A stretch of DNA of 64,000 nt. It comes from Bolinopsis microptera (taxonomy: Eukaryota > Ctenophora > Tentaculata > Lobata > Bolinopsidae). Shown here piece by piece: positions 13,345 to 24,489 of this stretch (position 1 is the stretch's first letter; every line of letters starts with the position of its first letter). The position numbers and the translations under genes were made by a program. The stretch spans positions 8,696,675-8,760,674 of the forward strand of contig NC_087078.1 of assembly GCF_026151205.1 (NCBI RefSeq), in the 5' to 3' direction. Below the pieces are notes generated by a model. That model searched no databases, was not told the DNA's origin, and saw nothing but the letters and a program-made list of their open reading frames with translations.

Positions 13345-16300
13345 CTGAAATAGGGTATGGTTAGTAAATTAATCAGACAATTTTATCTGTTAGATTGGAA
13401 AAGGAAATACTGTTAATAGTTGGTCGGTGTAGCCTGTAGGTCGGCTCACAGATCCTCTTTAGAATTAGATGTTGTCAGAAGAAATGATGGTTGTTAAAAT
13501 CTTTGTTTCACAAAATTGTAACCATTTAATATTTATACACTCGGTTACAATATGTTAGTTCTGAGTTTCCCCGTGACATTCTTGAAGTGCAACACACGCG
13601 CACGTGATATTCCAAGTGGTCAACAAAAACTAGAACTTACAAGCAGATTAAAGTGAAGACCGTAAATAAAATAACGCCATTTGTGTTTCTTAGCTGTCTT
13701 GTAGCTAACTTCCCGTCTTTACTTATAATGATCATTGAAATTTTGTCGCCGTGCACGTCAACTTTGTTTACAAGATAAAATAATTTATAGAATAAATTTC
13801 GAAAGAACGGGGAACGAACGTCATGGAACGTTTATTTTATGTATTCTTTTGATTCCATTTCAATTTTACTGTAATTCAATGTTTATTATTTGACGTATAC
13901 ATATAATTAGAATGTGTTGGTATTACTTTGATATTTTGTTCGATATTGTGTCAAAAATTAGCAGTACATAGCCTTCTTACTGTTCGACAAATCGTCATGG
14001 CTGTCGGACGTCGGTTTAATTGTTTGTCAGATAGACAAGAGATGTTTGTAGTTGCTAACTTAATTTCACCATGAATTAATTAGCACCGTGACACGACCGT
14101 TTTTATACGAATTAGGTATACTGATGTGTTGAAGTTTTTTTTTGTATCCTAAAAGATAAGAATTAAAATTCTAATATTGGTTATATCGAACAGAACATTC
14201 CAATTTTTTAAATTTAAAAATCCGGTGAATTAAATTTTTTAAATCTAAAAATTATAACTATTTATGAAAATTTAAAAATTGTACTTCCTTTCTCATGGCC
14301 ACACAAGAACTGTAATGTCGCACGGTAATATATCACGTGTCTAAGATGCAGCCCTAGCCTAATTAATACTTCGCAACGTCAGAATTCTTCTTAGGAGTCT
14401 ATGTAACTCTAGAAAAGTAACGAACATTCCTACGTCCATCATATTTCAGTGGACGTAGGAAGGTTTTCATTCCAATAACGCTCTGAAATGACGACGATTA
14501 ATCTGCAAGTTTGTCCTTCTGACCTTTAAAAGCATGTCGATTACATTAAGCAATTTTGAACGTTTTTTTGATTAAAACTACTTCAGAAAGTTGCGCTTTG
14601 TGTTTGTTGTTATACTTATTGTTGTACTAACTTCTGAATATATCCGTTACCGGCCCAATCGAATCGAAGTACTTGGTTTTCCAAACAATTTGCTCTCACT
14701 TGCTAACGATCCAGTTACAGCTCAACTATCTAATTGTCTAATGAACTGATCGGGTGATAACATGATAATACCATGTTATAATACGTAAAATAATGTAGTT
14801 TATAATGTAATAGTTCACTAAGATTAGTAATATAAGTAAAAGTCCAATGATCAGTGCTGAAACGTCGATTATTTCTTTACGTTTTTACCAGTTATTTTCC
14901 TTGTTTCACTTCGTCTGTCGAGAGCCGTGCGATGCTCCCTACTAAACACTTATATATCTGAGTATCTGGCCCTTTATTAGTTTTGTGAGGTATTGCCATA
15001 ATCGTTTTTGTAATGTTTGGTGCTTTATCCGCTTGAAATTATGGCATAGCTCCCGTGGGGCCCTATATAGGCTGATATTTAGTGGTTTGAAAGTTGTCAT
15101 GGTGCGTCCTTTTTGTCTATTTCGGTGTGACACAGTTGGTAGACCGATGTAGTTAAGTATGTAGTTATTCGGCCTTTAGCATTGACTCACCTTCTACTTT
15201 AGCTCTGAGGTCAGGCATTTGTAGTTGTGTTTTGCTGTTTATTATGTCGATGTAGTCTTTTGACATAATGTCATAACATAGAATAGTTTGTGACGAGGTT
15301 GGGCCTCAGACTGGTGCACTGTCGAGAATTAGGCCAGCGATCACACGAGTGGATCACTATGCCGCGTCTCCAACCGTACACTATGGGTTCCTACTGTAAA
15401 TCCAATGGAAACCCATTTTGTTTATTGCAGTCTATATGTTGACACCATAGCTGTTATCCAAAATAGGGAACAGATCTTAGCCCCGGTCCGGCAATTAGGA
15501 AAGACGTAGCCTAGGTAATCTCACAGACAACCGTGAATTCCCCAAAATATGTTTCGTTTGATACGGTTGGGGTTAGTATCCGGGAATCTGTTGCTTCCTT
15601 ACGCTGTTTTACAGACTTATAGTGCAGTAACTATGGCAACCATGAAGTTCCTCAAGCCTGAACCCATACGATTATTTAGTCTGTAACTATTGAGACGTCT
15701 GGGAACTGGTGCAGTACCTACATATTTAATTGAAAGAATATTTCATTTTCTTGATTCATGCAATGTCCATTAATGTGCAACCCCGAATTTACAAGATCTC
15801 TATATTTTAGTTCTATTGGGGTAAATAATTTTAGGTCGAAAATTTTATTGATTACATTTTTTGAAAAATACTTTTTATTTTTTAACAGCTTCTTGAGAAA
15901 ACTATTCGTGGCGATCCTTTGTTAACTTGAAGAGTGCCAAATACTTGTATTCAATGAAAACACGTGCGTAGAAAAGGCTTCAGTTCCTCTGAAAGCTGTC
16001 AAACGAAGCAAAGTAATTGATTTGTTTCGTTATGCTGTAATAAGGTAATACTAATAGGTGCACAAATAGACAACGCATAACTTTAGATAACTAGTCATGA
16101 AGTTGTAAGTTCCTAGAAAACGTTTTGTCCCCATGCAAGACTAGAGAAAGTTCGAGTTTGGCTTCCCTCTATGAAAAAAAGTATTTTAAAAAGTCGAGGT
16201 GGCTTCAGCGTAGCAGTTTCTCAATTAAATTTGCATTACTTCTGTTGCTGCCGGCGAACATGATAAATATGAAAAGTATCGTACGTGTTCAATATTTATG

Positions 16301-16565
16301 TAATCTGACGACTTGAAGTTGGTTTGAATTTATGTTTTGATGCATTATCAATTTATACATTCGAATTAGTATGATGATTTTTTCAGTACTTCTTCTGTAT
16401 ATCGATACTTTGATTACATACACAACGATACAGACAAAGATATGTTCATATCTCTATCAGTATTTCAATCGCCAAGAAAATAAAATTTCGTTTTATTCAA
16501 CGTTCTTCAACTTATATTATCACGTGTTTTCTCTAACTTAACTCTCTGAATATTACAGCTGTACC
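13345..16565. other. Intronic AT-rich DNA, no firm gene
   Basis: This is the 3'-most part of the 15.4 kb intron 4 of the class C receptor. I see scattered short frames only. A perfect hairpin lies at 14427-14461 (TTCCTACGTCCA, 11-base loop, TGGACGTAGGAA). Confidence 0.5.
14427..14461. repeat. Perfect 12-bp hairpin
   Basis: Arms 14427-14438 and 14450-14461 are exact reverse complements around an 11-base loop. No T-run follows. Its role is unknown. Confidence 0.7.
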
Positions 16566-17598
16566 ATGACAGAACTTTACTCCACTCTATACTCCACTCC
16601 AGACAGGGTTCTCCTAGCTGTCTGGTGCTCAATCTGTCTCTTAGCCGGGGTTATAGGCAACATCCTCACTCTCACCACCTCCCGCTCCTTGATCCCCACT
16701 GGTGATGTGGACCGCTTCACCACTGCTATCATCAGGAACCTAGCTATCTCTGATTTACTGTACCTCTTCACCAGGATTCTGCCAAGTCTGTGTTCTCATC
16801 TGTTGGGAGGCTGGAAACTGGGGGAGAGTGTGTGTACTTTTGAGGGGAGTATTTATATTATTTCTGTGCTGGCTGGTATGGCTTTTATCTCGTGTTTATC
16901 CATAGTGAAAGTGTTTGTTTGTATGCTACCTCTCAGAGCACATCATCTGACAACCAACACTGCGAGAGCAGTTTCGATAGTGATCTGGGTCCAGGCTGCA
17001 ATACCCAGCTTCATCGCTTTCTTTGGAGGAGTCAAGGTTAACATTAACAAAGAAGTAGAAACAATCTGTGAAATAACAGTGAGCAGCCCGTTAGGGAACA
17101 TTATCGGTATCATCCACAACGTTCAGATCTGGATACCCGTCCCTCCTAATTCTACCCTGTAACCTAGCACTGTGGTTCCTGGCACATAAACACACAAAGA
17201 ACCATAACCTCTCCAGCAAGAAAGCAATCACAACCATCCTCTCCATATCCTTCCTCTTTATCATCAGCTGGATACCGACAGTGCTGGAGGAGGCCTGGAG
17301 AGTTTTTACTAAGGACCCTAATATTCCTCTCTGGTTCAATAAAGCTCACATAAACTTTTATTTTATCAGCTCGTTTGGAAATCCTTTGCTGTACGCTTTC
17401 ATTAACAGGAGGTACAGAGAGAAGATTAAGGATGCACTGTCAGTGCTGCAGTTACATTCACGGAGTGTGGAGGGTCGACGTAGGACGTGTTCTAATTCTC
17501 CTCCAAAAAGGTCCCGTAGACCTTGGAGCTGGTCAAAGAATAGTAAACACGAACATTCATCAGTATCTATGCAGAAATGTATAAACAACTCATTTTAG
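16566..17598 (+). pseudogene. Class A GPCR with one frameshift in TM5
   Basis: From ATG 16566 (after a possible acceptor TTACAG) the frame gives TM1 with GVIGNILTL, TM2 with NLAISDLLYL and TM3 after VCTFEGS. TM4 and the start of TM5 follow, then a stop at 17162. The second half is open in another frame to 17598: TM6 with SWIPTV, TM7 with NPLLYAFI (NPxxY), then a Lys/Arg/Ser-rich tail. The surplus base lies near 17139, where CCCGTCC breaks the TM5 stretch IWIP...LLILPCN. Apart from this the gene is complete (about 340 residues, single coding exon). It lies on the strand opposite to its host intron. It is a recent pseudogene, or the base is a sequencing error. Confidence 0.8.
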
Positions 17599-18021
17599 CT
17601 AAGGTGGCGGACATCAATGGACCTAACGAACATGTTTTTATTGGCAAAAATCTAAAACTAATGGCATTTCTAATATTTACCTTCATTTTAAGTGAAATAA
17701 AGTATCAAACGAACCTAGCTGTTATGCTGTTTACAATTATATGTTTACTAATATCAGCAGCATGTTATGTAAAATATTTCTGGATGTTAAAACTTCAAGA
17801 ATATAAGATTTGACAAGGGTAGCTAATGTCCAGGGTTTGAGTCCCACCGTGACTAGACTGACTAATCTCCAAAAGGAAACGAAATTGTTGAAATTGATTT
17901 ATGTACCTAGAAATATATACGGTTACACCTATTTAATACTGAACGTTTGTTTAATTAATGCGTCATGCATCTTGAATTTAATAATTCTCTTATCATACAA
18001 AATAATGCAGTTCTCATATGT

Positions 18022-18095
18022 GGCCGTGTAGCTCAGCTGGTTAGAGCGTCGTGCTAATAACGCGAATGTCCAGGGTTCGATCCCCTGCATGGCCA
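18022..18095 (+). tRNA. tRNA-Ile (AAT anticodon)
   Basis: A full cloverleaf is visible. The acceptor pairs GGCCGTG/CATGGCC with one G-T. The D arm is GCTC...GAGC with the A box TAGCTCAGCTGG. The anticodon stem TCGTG/CGCGA carries loop CTAATAA, and the T arm CAGGG-TTCGATC-CCCTG contains the B box GGTTCGATCC. The discriminator is A. There is no intron. Just upstream, 17822-17852 resembles a T-arm half of the same tRNA and may be a decayed copy. Confidence 0.95.
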
Positions 18096-18369
18096 GGAAT
18101 TTTGTTTCATTTTCTCGATTAATTTCTATGCTTGAATCATTTCAAATCTACGAAGGAAGCAGTACGATTTGTTTAACACCGGTTTATTGTTCAAATGAAG
18201 TCGATTTAGAATTCGCTCATAATTTAGCCGGTAGATTTAATGATGAGCGACAATAACTGTGCAAAAGAAAAGTCAGTCATCAGAATCACAAGAAATATTT
18301 TGTAACCTTACAAAATCGAGTAAATAAAAACATAAAAGATGGGACATAACCAACAATTCAATAAAACAA

Positions 18370-19506
18370 TCACACATACCCAAACTCAAAATCAGCAAAA
18401 GAGTTCGAACTCCTAAAATACGGCTGGTCAGATCCCACCACACTCTCTGATTTAACGGAAAACTTCTGTCTCAACTTATGATAAGGTTTCAGAATCTTCT
18501 TCTTAAGGGAGCTCTTATTCTTGTCCTTACCGTGAGCGTCCAAAGCATCTGACATCTCGTGAGCGTTCCTGAGTGACTCCAGGAAGTTGGCTTGGGTGGA
18601 TCTGAAGGAGGAAAGGTCTGTAATGCTGTGTGCTGTCATCTTCTTGTTGATTCGACGGATGTCAGTTTTGCTAGATGCTGTTGTTAATGCGTGCGATGGT
18701 ATCCGATGAGTTTTTCCAGGGGTGGAGGTTTTCGGTAACTTTCGTTTGGTCTTAGTTTTAGATGGTGTTGAGGTTCTAAGCAAGGTTTTCGAGCGTGTAA
18801 GGTGGGCTGCTCCCGTTGTATCCTTCTCAGCATTGATAAGAGAAGGTACACAAGTACAGAGGATGGGGGTCTCAAAGGTACGGTGAGGCATGTAGTGTAT
18901 CACTACTCTAGGTTTCTTGATCCCATCGTCTGGGGGGCAGGAGTACAGAAGGTCTGTCTTCTCTTTCTTTGGTTCCATATCCTTGTAGTTGTAGCTGGAA
19001 ATGTGCCGGCCCGTTTCATTCGACAGTCCGAGATTAAATCCCTTAAAAGTACTGTCCATATCTTGAACCGTGTTCTGGGTGTTCGAGTTTGCACATTGAT
19101 CATATTTTGTACATTTCGTCAGCATCAAGGGATTGAAGCTATTTGCGGGTGGGAAGGCGTGAGTTGTTCTGTAGGTGTGTTCTATCTGACTTATTTCAAT
19201 GTTGATAGCAGGGCTGGGTGATGAAGGGAACCAGGAGGTATTGTAGGAGCAGGGATCAGCAGACTTCATACGTTTCCCCTGTAACATCGCCTGGTTTCTT
19301 GGTGACAACACGTTGTTGCTAGATGACATCATGTGGTTGCTAGGTGACAACACGTGGTTGCTAGATGACATCACGTGGTTGCTAGGTGACATCACGTGGT
19401 TGCTAAGTGACATCATGGTATTCTCTGTCGGTTTGAAGGGATCGTACAAAGAGTTGGTAGAACGAGGTGGTGAACTGACTCTGTAGCTTGATTTAGATCG
19501 GAACAT
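18370..19506 (-). CDS. Hypothetical low-complexity protein nested in the receptor intron
   Basis: An open frame of about 378 codons runs from ATG 19506 to the stop at 18370. A valine-proline-poor, Ser/Thr/Lys-rich composition suggests a disordered, probably intracellular protein. Residues about 30-75 are five to six degenerate copies of an 8-residue unit (S-N-H-V-M-S-P/S-S) from a 24-base DNA repeat. A basic stretch (KTKTKRKLPKTSTPGKTH) and a second one (KNKSSLKKKILKPYHKLRQ) follow. The last codons cover GTATGT, which could instead be a splice donor, so more exons may exist downstream. I do not recognise a family. An open frame this long in AT-rich DNA is unlikely by chance. Confidence 0.55.
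   Translation of the reverse strand: MFRSKSSYRVSSPPRSTNSLYDPFKPTENTMMSLSNHVMSPSNHVMSSSNHVLSPSNHMMSSSNNVLSPRNQAMLQGKRMKSADPCSYNTSWFPSSPSPAINIEISQIEHTYRTTHAFPPANSFNPLMLTKCTKYDQCANSNTQNTVQDMDSTFKGFNLGLSNETGRHISSYNYKDMEPKKEKTDLLYSCPPDDGIKKPRVVIHYMPHRTFETPILCTCVPSLINAEKDTTGAAHLTRSKTLLRTSTPSKTKTKRKLPKTSTPGKTHRIPSHALTTASSKTDIRRINKKMTAHSITDLSSFRSTQANFLESLRNAHEMSDALDAHGKDKNKSSLKKKILKPYHKLRQKFSVKSESVVGSDQPYFRSSNSFADFEFGYV
19307..19420 (+). repeat. 24-bp coding minisatellite with E-boxes
   Basis: The plus-strand unit reads CACGTGGTTGCTAGGTGACAT, repeated about five times with single changes. It encodes the 8-residue repeats of the minus-strand gene and brings in several CACGTG sites. Confidence 0.75.
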
Positions 19507-20040
19507 TGTGGATTCTGATACGTTGACGAAATAATATGTATTAACTGACAACTGATGACGATAAAAGGATAAAGTGTAATGAAGAACTGATGCAAGTTGT
19601 TGGTTTTTGTACCCTTAAAATATGTTCCAGTTACTTAAGATATCGAGGATCGAATCACCAGATCTGAATACCAGCAAGTACCATGACTGGAATTCACGGT
19701 CACGTGATCGATTAAAGTTCAGTCGTGTGAACGAATAAAGTTAAAACTGGGATCCAGGGATCAGATAACCATGGTGATCAGATAACCATGGTGTCGCTTA
19801 GAGTATTGAAATGTGACGATAAACTTGAGATCACATGAAATACCACGGTAGATTCCGCGTATTAACAGTGGATACCAACCCAAATTATCAAGTAAATAAC
19901 TTTTAAATACTTAATACTTCAATAAAGTGTATATTTAGATGATTATCAGTTGCGGCTGAAAGTAAAATACTGGTCGGACAACACAGCATTAGTAGTAAAA
20001 AGTAAGTAAAAAGTGAAGTTGAATATTCTCCCTACTATCT

Positions 20041-20526
20041 CCTATTGCAGGTAACTTCTGAATCTGAATGCAATGTACGAATGAGATTACAAAAAGTACA
20101 TGGTAAAATATCTGAAGTTGCTGTTATGAGAAGTGATTCAATGCTGAGCCATCATGAGATCGTGACCTGCCAGCCAAACGATTATAGAGAAATGTGGTAA
20201 TTACTCATCATGGGACACGTAAGCTTAGTTCAAATCTTGATACTCTTATAGGGTCTTATTATGATCTTTTGTTATGTTATCGTTCTCAGTTCAGTCATTT
20301 TAATTTTGCTCGCTAAAATTGCTATACTGCTCAGTTGATCAGTTTCAGTTAGCAATTGGACGCCTTGAAGCATATAATCCATTTGGATTAACGAATTTCC
20401 ATTGATTTCAACATTAAAAGTTAAATACCTTTAGACTTTAGACTTTAGTACAGCTGTTTCATTTGCAAGTTCGATCATAAAAATTTGTAAATTTTGATCT
20501 ATCGAAATTTTAAGTCAGATTAGGTG
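20041..20526 (+). promoter_or_regulatory. Conserved 5' region of small-gene unit 1
   Basis: The start (ACTTCTGAATCTGAATGCAATG) and the GGGACACGTA motif at about 20213 recur upstream of the other members of the small-gene family. This suggests a shared promoter or 5' untranslated exon. Confidence 0.45.
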
Positions 20527-20742
20527 ATGGTCTCTGCTGCAAATGTTATGGTGGGAATTATCGCATTTCTAGTGGTGTCAAATGACTTGTGGCTGTTTGG
20601 AGGGCATGTCATATCGGTTGCAGAACATACCAAGCAAGCGGTAAATTCAGCCCTACAGAACTCTGGAGAACTTGCAAAACATGTGGTAAAGGTAGCTGCA
20701 GTGCATTCAAAAGAGGCAATTTCACGTGCTAAAATTATTTGA
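20527..20742 (+). CDS. Small membrane/basic peptide, family member 1 (truncated)
   Basis: It encodes 71 residues from ATG 20527. A hydrophobic N-terminus (VMVGIIAFLVV) is followed by NDLWLFGGHVI, the most conserved part of the family, then a helical stretch with many Ala, Val and His and few acids. The frame ends at TGA exactly where member 2 has TGG (Trp), and similar sequence continues beyond it; member 1 is thus shortened by a nonsense change. The first segment could be a signal peptide or a membrane anchor. No known family is recognised. Confidence 0.55.
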   Translation: MVSAANVMVGIIAFLVVSNDLWLFGGHVISVAEHTKQAVNSALQNSGELAKHVVKVAAVHSKEAISRAKII

Positions 20743-21516
20743 GGAAAGTTACAGATCTTGAATAAAGTGTCAGATGTGATCTACTATCTGATGGACACGA
20801 AAGATACCAACAAAAAGAAACTCACGACATAAGCATCTGATATTAATTAATTTCAACAGATATGACAAGGTGGAAAGCAGATCTCATCTCAACCTACAAG
20901 GAGTCAAGAGATATCAGTGAAACCACATAGTTAACGCGAGGAAATTGATTACTGTGTCTCTACTATACGCTTTATCGATTAACTCGATTTTGTAACTTTC
21001 AAATGAAAAATGACGTTCGAATTACCTTTTTGACTATTTATGTAAAAGTTTGTCACATTTGCACACATTGTATCACAACTCCTTGTCCAAAACTTCTGAC
21101 TCTGAACGCAATGGACAAACGATCTTACGAAAACCGCATGGCGAAATATCTTAAGTTTCAGTTATGAGGAAACTGCGGTTATGAGCGGCGATGTTGCATG
21201 GAGTAAAGCTATGACGAAGTTCAGATAACCTATCAAGAAGAGACACGTATGTATCGACATAAAGGGACACGTTGGTTACGGAAGTATAGTGCTCAACTCT
21301 TGCTGAGCTGTGAGAATATTTTTGATAGTTGTGTGACCGTTACTATTCCAAAATAAATTGTTTTAAACTTAGTGCTCGCTTGATATGTTGCAATGTTTTT
21401 CAGTTAATTTATTGATTTCGATCCCTAAAATTTCTTGGTATTTAATTATAAATCCACTCATTCTCGATTTATTTGTCAATCAAAGTGTCTTACAGGAGAG
21501 AGTCAGATTATAAGTG
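20743..21516 (+). promoter_or_regulatory. Spacer and conserved 5' region of unit 2
   Basis: TTTGTCACATTTGCACACA and AAACTTCTGACTCTGAACGC (about 21048-21107) recur before members 4 and 5. ACACGT motifs lie at about 21238 and 21270. A possible acceptor (TCTTACAG) lies 21 bases before the start codon. Confidence 0.4.
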
Positions 21517-21855
21517 ATGGTTTCTGCCGCAACTGTCATGATAGCAATAATCGTTTTTATAATGTTAAATTCAAATGAATTGTGGCTGCTAGGAGGGCAT
21601 GTCATATCGGCTGCAGACCACACCAAGAAGGCAGCATCTCATACACTTATAGCAAAAGATTCGTTCCAAAATATGTATAACGATAGCCCGAAGATGAAGA
21701 AACATGTAAGATCAGCAGCGCGAAATTCCAGAAAAGCTGTAAAGCAGGCGAGAAAGGTGGTAAAGCACTCAAAGAAAGCAATTTCGCGAGCTCAAATCAT
21801 TTGGGAAAAGGCTCAGATTTGGACGCGAAAAATGTTAATTATTATTTATTACTAA
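21517..21855 (+). CDS. Small membrane/basic peptide, family member 2 (full length)
   Basis: It encodes 112 residues from ATG 21517. Residues about 5-18 are strongly hydrophobic (VMIAIIVFIML), then NELWLLGGHVISAADHTKKA. The C-terminal half is a predicted long amphipathic helix crowded with Lys/Arg (RKAVKQARKVVKHSKKAISR), ending in Trp-containing IIWEKAQIWTRK. The plan of a short anchor or signal, a conserved GGHVI box and a cationic helix would suit a membrane-active or nucleic-acid-binding peptide, but that is inference. Best-preserved short member of the family. Confidence 0.65.
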   Translation: MVSAATVMIAIIVFIMLNSNELWLLGGHVISAADHTKKAASHTLIAKDSFQNMYNDSPKMKKHVRSAARNSRKAVKQARKVVKHSKKAISRAQIIWEKAQIWTRKMLIIIYY

Positions 21856-22064
21856 CTGATGAACACTGAGGGTAAGAACAAACGATAACTAATGACCTCA
21901 GGAAACGCTCCGCATCAGAATCAGCTGCAGGTCGAAATTAAAGTGATTTGAATCAATACATTATCAAGAAAAACTAGCAATGTTAACTAACTTTTTAAAG
22001 AAGGGATATCTCCAGGAGTTAGTAGGATGTAGGATATCAGACTCCATGATACCGTAGCTGCACA
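21856..22064. repeat. Duplicated flank with a piece of receptor exon 4
   Basis: This matches 28619-28825 almost base for base. 21992-22059 is a copy of the 3' end of class C receptor exon 4 (minus strand), cut at GTAGCT without its acceptor side. It shows that units 2 and 5 arose by a duplication that reached into the host gene. Confidence 0.8.
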
Positions 22065-22756
22065 ATGGTCTACATGGCACCTCAGAAATAGGAATCGGAA
22101 TATGATAGCTTGAAATATTGGATATTTACATTTTATGTTAATACATATTTATCGGATGTTTATTGTTTAATAGCAATTGGTTATTTTTACGCCCATTGTA
22201 TTGAAACTTCTTTTAAAACCCTTTGCCTCTCAAAGTTAATGATTTTGACATATGATGAATAAGTATATCATGAGCTTGCAGGCAGCGATCTTATCAGCCA
22301 AGCGATGATATGCGCGTTTCCTATCAGTATCACGGTGGTACACATAGGTTAGAAAATACTACAATAGATCATCGTAGGGTTTGAGAAGTAAACACTTCGT
22401 TTCTGTGTAAAAATTGCTCTCGCAGTCTTTTTGCTTTCCTATGACTTCTTCTTGTATTAAGAATGCCATTTGCTTTATTTTTTGAATCATGGATTTAATG
22501 CGAAAATTCGCTTTGTGTGCAATATATAATAGTGTGTAGTGTATCTTTTACCATTCAGATAATTAGTAAATACTAAATAGTGCATTGATTGATACGACAA
22601 GTCACAAGAGCATAAATAATTGTGCTGGATCATTGTTGCGTTATAACTGTACTGAAAAAACATTTTGTGAATATTGTGCAATATGATTACAACTTTTAAC
22701 GGTATAACACGACATCTGTCGCCCAATCATTTTTAACGCATCACAGTTACTTAGCA

Positions 22757-23133
22757 ATGGTTACTATACGAGGAGTGATTACGGAAAAAGGCCGCATTGT
22801 GTGCGACACCACTAAACGTGTTGTGTACGTACCATTTATCGTCCTCGTAGTCATCAAAGAAACATTTCTATCAGCTATGCATGGCTTGCTAGCAATAAAT
22901 CACGGAAGACAGGAAATGAAATAGAAGGAAATAGAAGTCGGCCAAACCATTCTGGGCATTTTGGGCAGTCGAGCAGTTCGGCTAGGCAGCTGAACCAGCA
23001 TGTTCGGAGTCAAACCAATCAGCCAAGTCAAATTGGTCAAAACAGACGAAGAAATGATCGGGGCCGGAATAACAACAGAATGAACAACCAGAGACGTAAC
23101 AAGACGAACGCTTCCACTTGCGTGATATGTTGA
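22757..23133 (+). pseudogene. Family member 3, deleted copy of member 4
   Basis: ATG 22757 lies in the same TTAGCAATGGTT context as member 4. A 55-codon frame (VVYVPFIVLVVIKE core) ends at TAG 22922. Sequence matching the Asn/Gln-rich C-terminus of member 4, including the final STCVIC and stop, follows out of frame to 23133. About 340 bases of the coding region are missing relative to member 4. The 3' flank (ACTCAAGGACACAGTAC...) is shared. Confidence 0.65.
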
Positions 23134-23520
23134 TAAAATGATATCTTCATAATTATGGTAGTCTGTAAGCAGGAGCTCAAGGACACTCAAGGACACAGTA
23201 CTATAGAAATTTGACAGCAAAAACTATTATGGACACAAATTTTGCAAGGACACACGTTTATTTTTAACAAAAAGCGAGCAGTTTATGAAACATTTGTAAT
23301 TTTTCCCCCATTGTATTGCAACTCCTCGGTAATACTCGGTCTGGCCGTCTGGAAGCCCATAGAATTCCAGTTCAGAAACCGAGTAAGGAGGTGCGGCTAC
23401 TGATGAGAAGCCTCCTTAAAGTTTATTTGGGTTAGAAACGACATCTGGGTCCCTACCCTCGCACAAGATTATTCTCAATTTTCTTGTTGTGTTCCACAAC
23501 TATACTTCTGTATACTTCAG

Positions 23521-23707
23521 TGATTGGGCTGATGACTCCAGTGAAAGGGCTGGTGACTCTAGTGAAAGTGCTGGTGACGATGAGAAAGACCATAAACCAG
23601 GGATTCCTTCGGGAGCATGTAAGATTATATCCAAAGTTTGTTCGCCAATGGGGTGTGTCTGGGTGTCAAAGATCTTCAAGGTGGGTGCTACTTGTGATGA
23701 ACTCTAG
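23521..23707 (+). CDS. Exon-like frame, acidic spacer plus 4-Cys peptide (array copy 1)
   Basis: The frame follows a strong pyrimidine tract and acceptor TATACTTCAG and has no ATG of its own. It reads about 21 acidic residues in 7-residue repeats (ADDSSER, AGDSSES, AGDDEKD). A basic, cysteine-containing tail with Cys spacing x6, x4, x12 follows, then TAG at 23705. An acidic propart before a Cys-rich tail is the plan of many secreted peptide precursors, but I do not recognise this one. An upstream signal exon was not found. Confidence 0.35.
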
Positions 23708-23911
23708 AAGGATGGGGTGGTAATACTCGGTCTGGCCGTCTGGAAGCCCATAGAATTCCAGTTCAGAAACCGAGTAAGGAGGTGCGGCTACTGATGAGAA
23801 GCCTCCTTAAAGTTTATTTGGGTTAGAAACGACATCTGGGTCCCTACCCTCGCACAAGATTATTCTCAATTTTCTTGTTGTGTTCCACAACTATACTTCT
23901 GTATACTTCAG

Positions 23912-24098
23912 TGATTGGGCTGATGACTCCAGTGAAAGGGCTGGTGACTCTAGTGAAAGTGCTGGTGACGATGAGAAAGACCATAAACCAGGGATTCCTT
24001 CGGGAGCATGTAAGATTATATCCAAAGTTTGTTCGCCAATGGGGTGTGTCTGGGTGTCAAAGATCTTCAAGGTGGGTGCTACTTGTGATGAACTCTAG
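23912..24098 (+). CDS. Same exon-like frame, array copy 2
   Basis: The sequence is the same as in copy 1, with the acceptor and stop kept. Confidence 0.35.
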
Positions 24099-24302
24099 AA
24101 GGATGGGGTGGTAATACTCGGTCTGGCCGTCTGGAAGCCCATAGAATTCCAGTTCAGAAACCGAGTAAGGAGGTGCGGCTACTGATGAGAAGCCTCCTTA
24201 AAGTTTATTTGGGTTAGAAACGACATCTGGGTCCCTACCCTCGCACAAGATTATTCTCAATTTTCTTGTTGTGTTCCACAACTATACTTCTGTATACTTC
24301 AG

Positions 24303-24489
24303 TGATTGGGCTGATGACTCCAGTGAAAGGGCTGGTGACTCTAGTGAAAGTGCTGGTGACGATGAGAAAGACCATAAACCAGGGATTCCTTCGGGAGCAT
24401 GTAAGATTATATCCAAAGTTTGTTCGCCAATGGGGTGTGTCTGGGTGTCAAAGATCTTCAAGGTGGGTGCTACTTGTGATGAACTCTAG
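24303..24489 (+). CDS. Same exon-like frame, array copy 3
   Basis: The sequence is the same as in copy 1, with the acceptor and stop kept. The partial fourth copy lacks this exon. Confidence 0.35.

Noticed and set aside
15181-15310. Minus-strand exon-like segment ending at GTGAGT
   Set aside because: An open frame of about 33 codons with a donor, but no family motif and no phase link to the receptor exons.
17577-17813. 78-codon frame with two hydrophobic stretches overlapping the GPCR 2 end
   Set aside because: AT-rich hydrophobic frames arise easily; no splice signals or similarity to support it.
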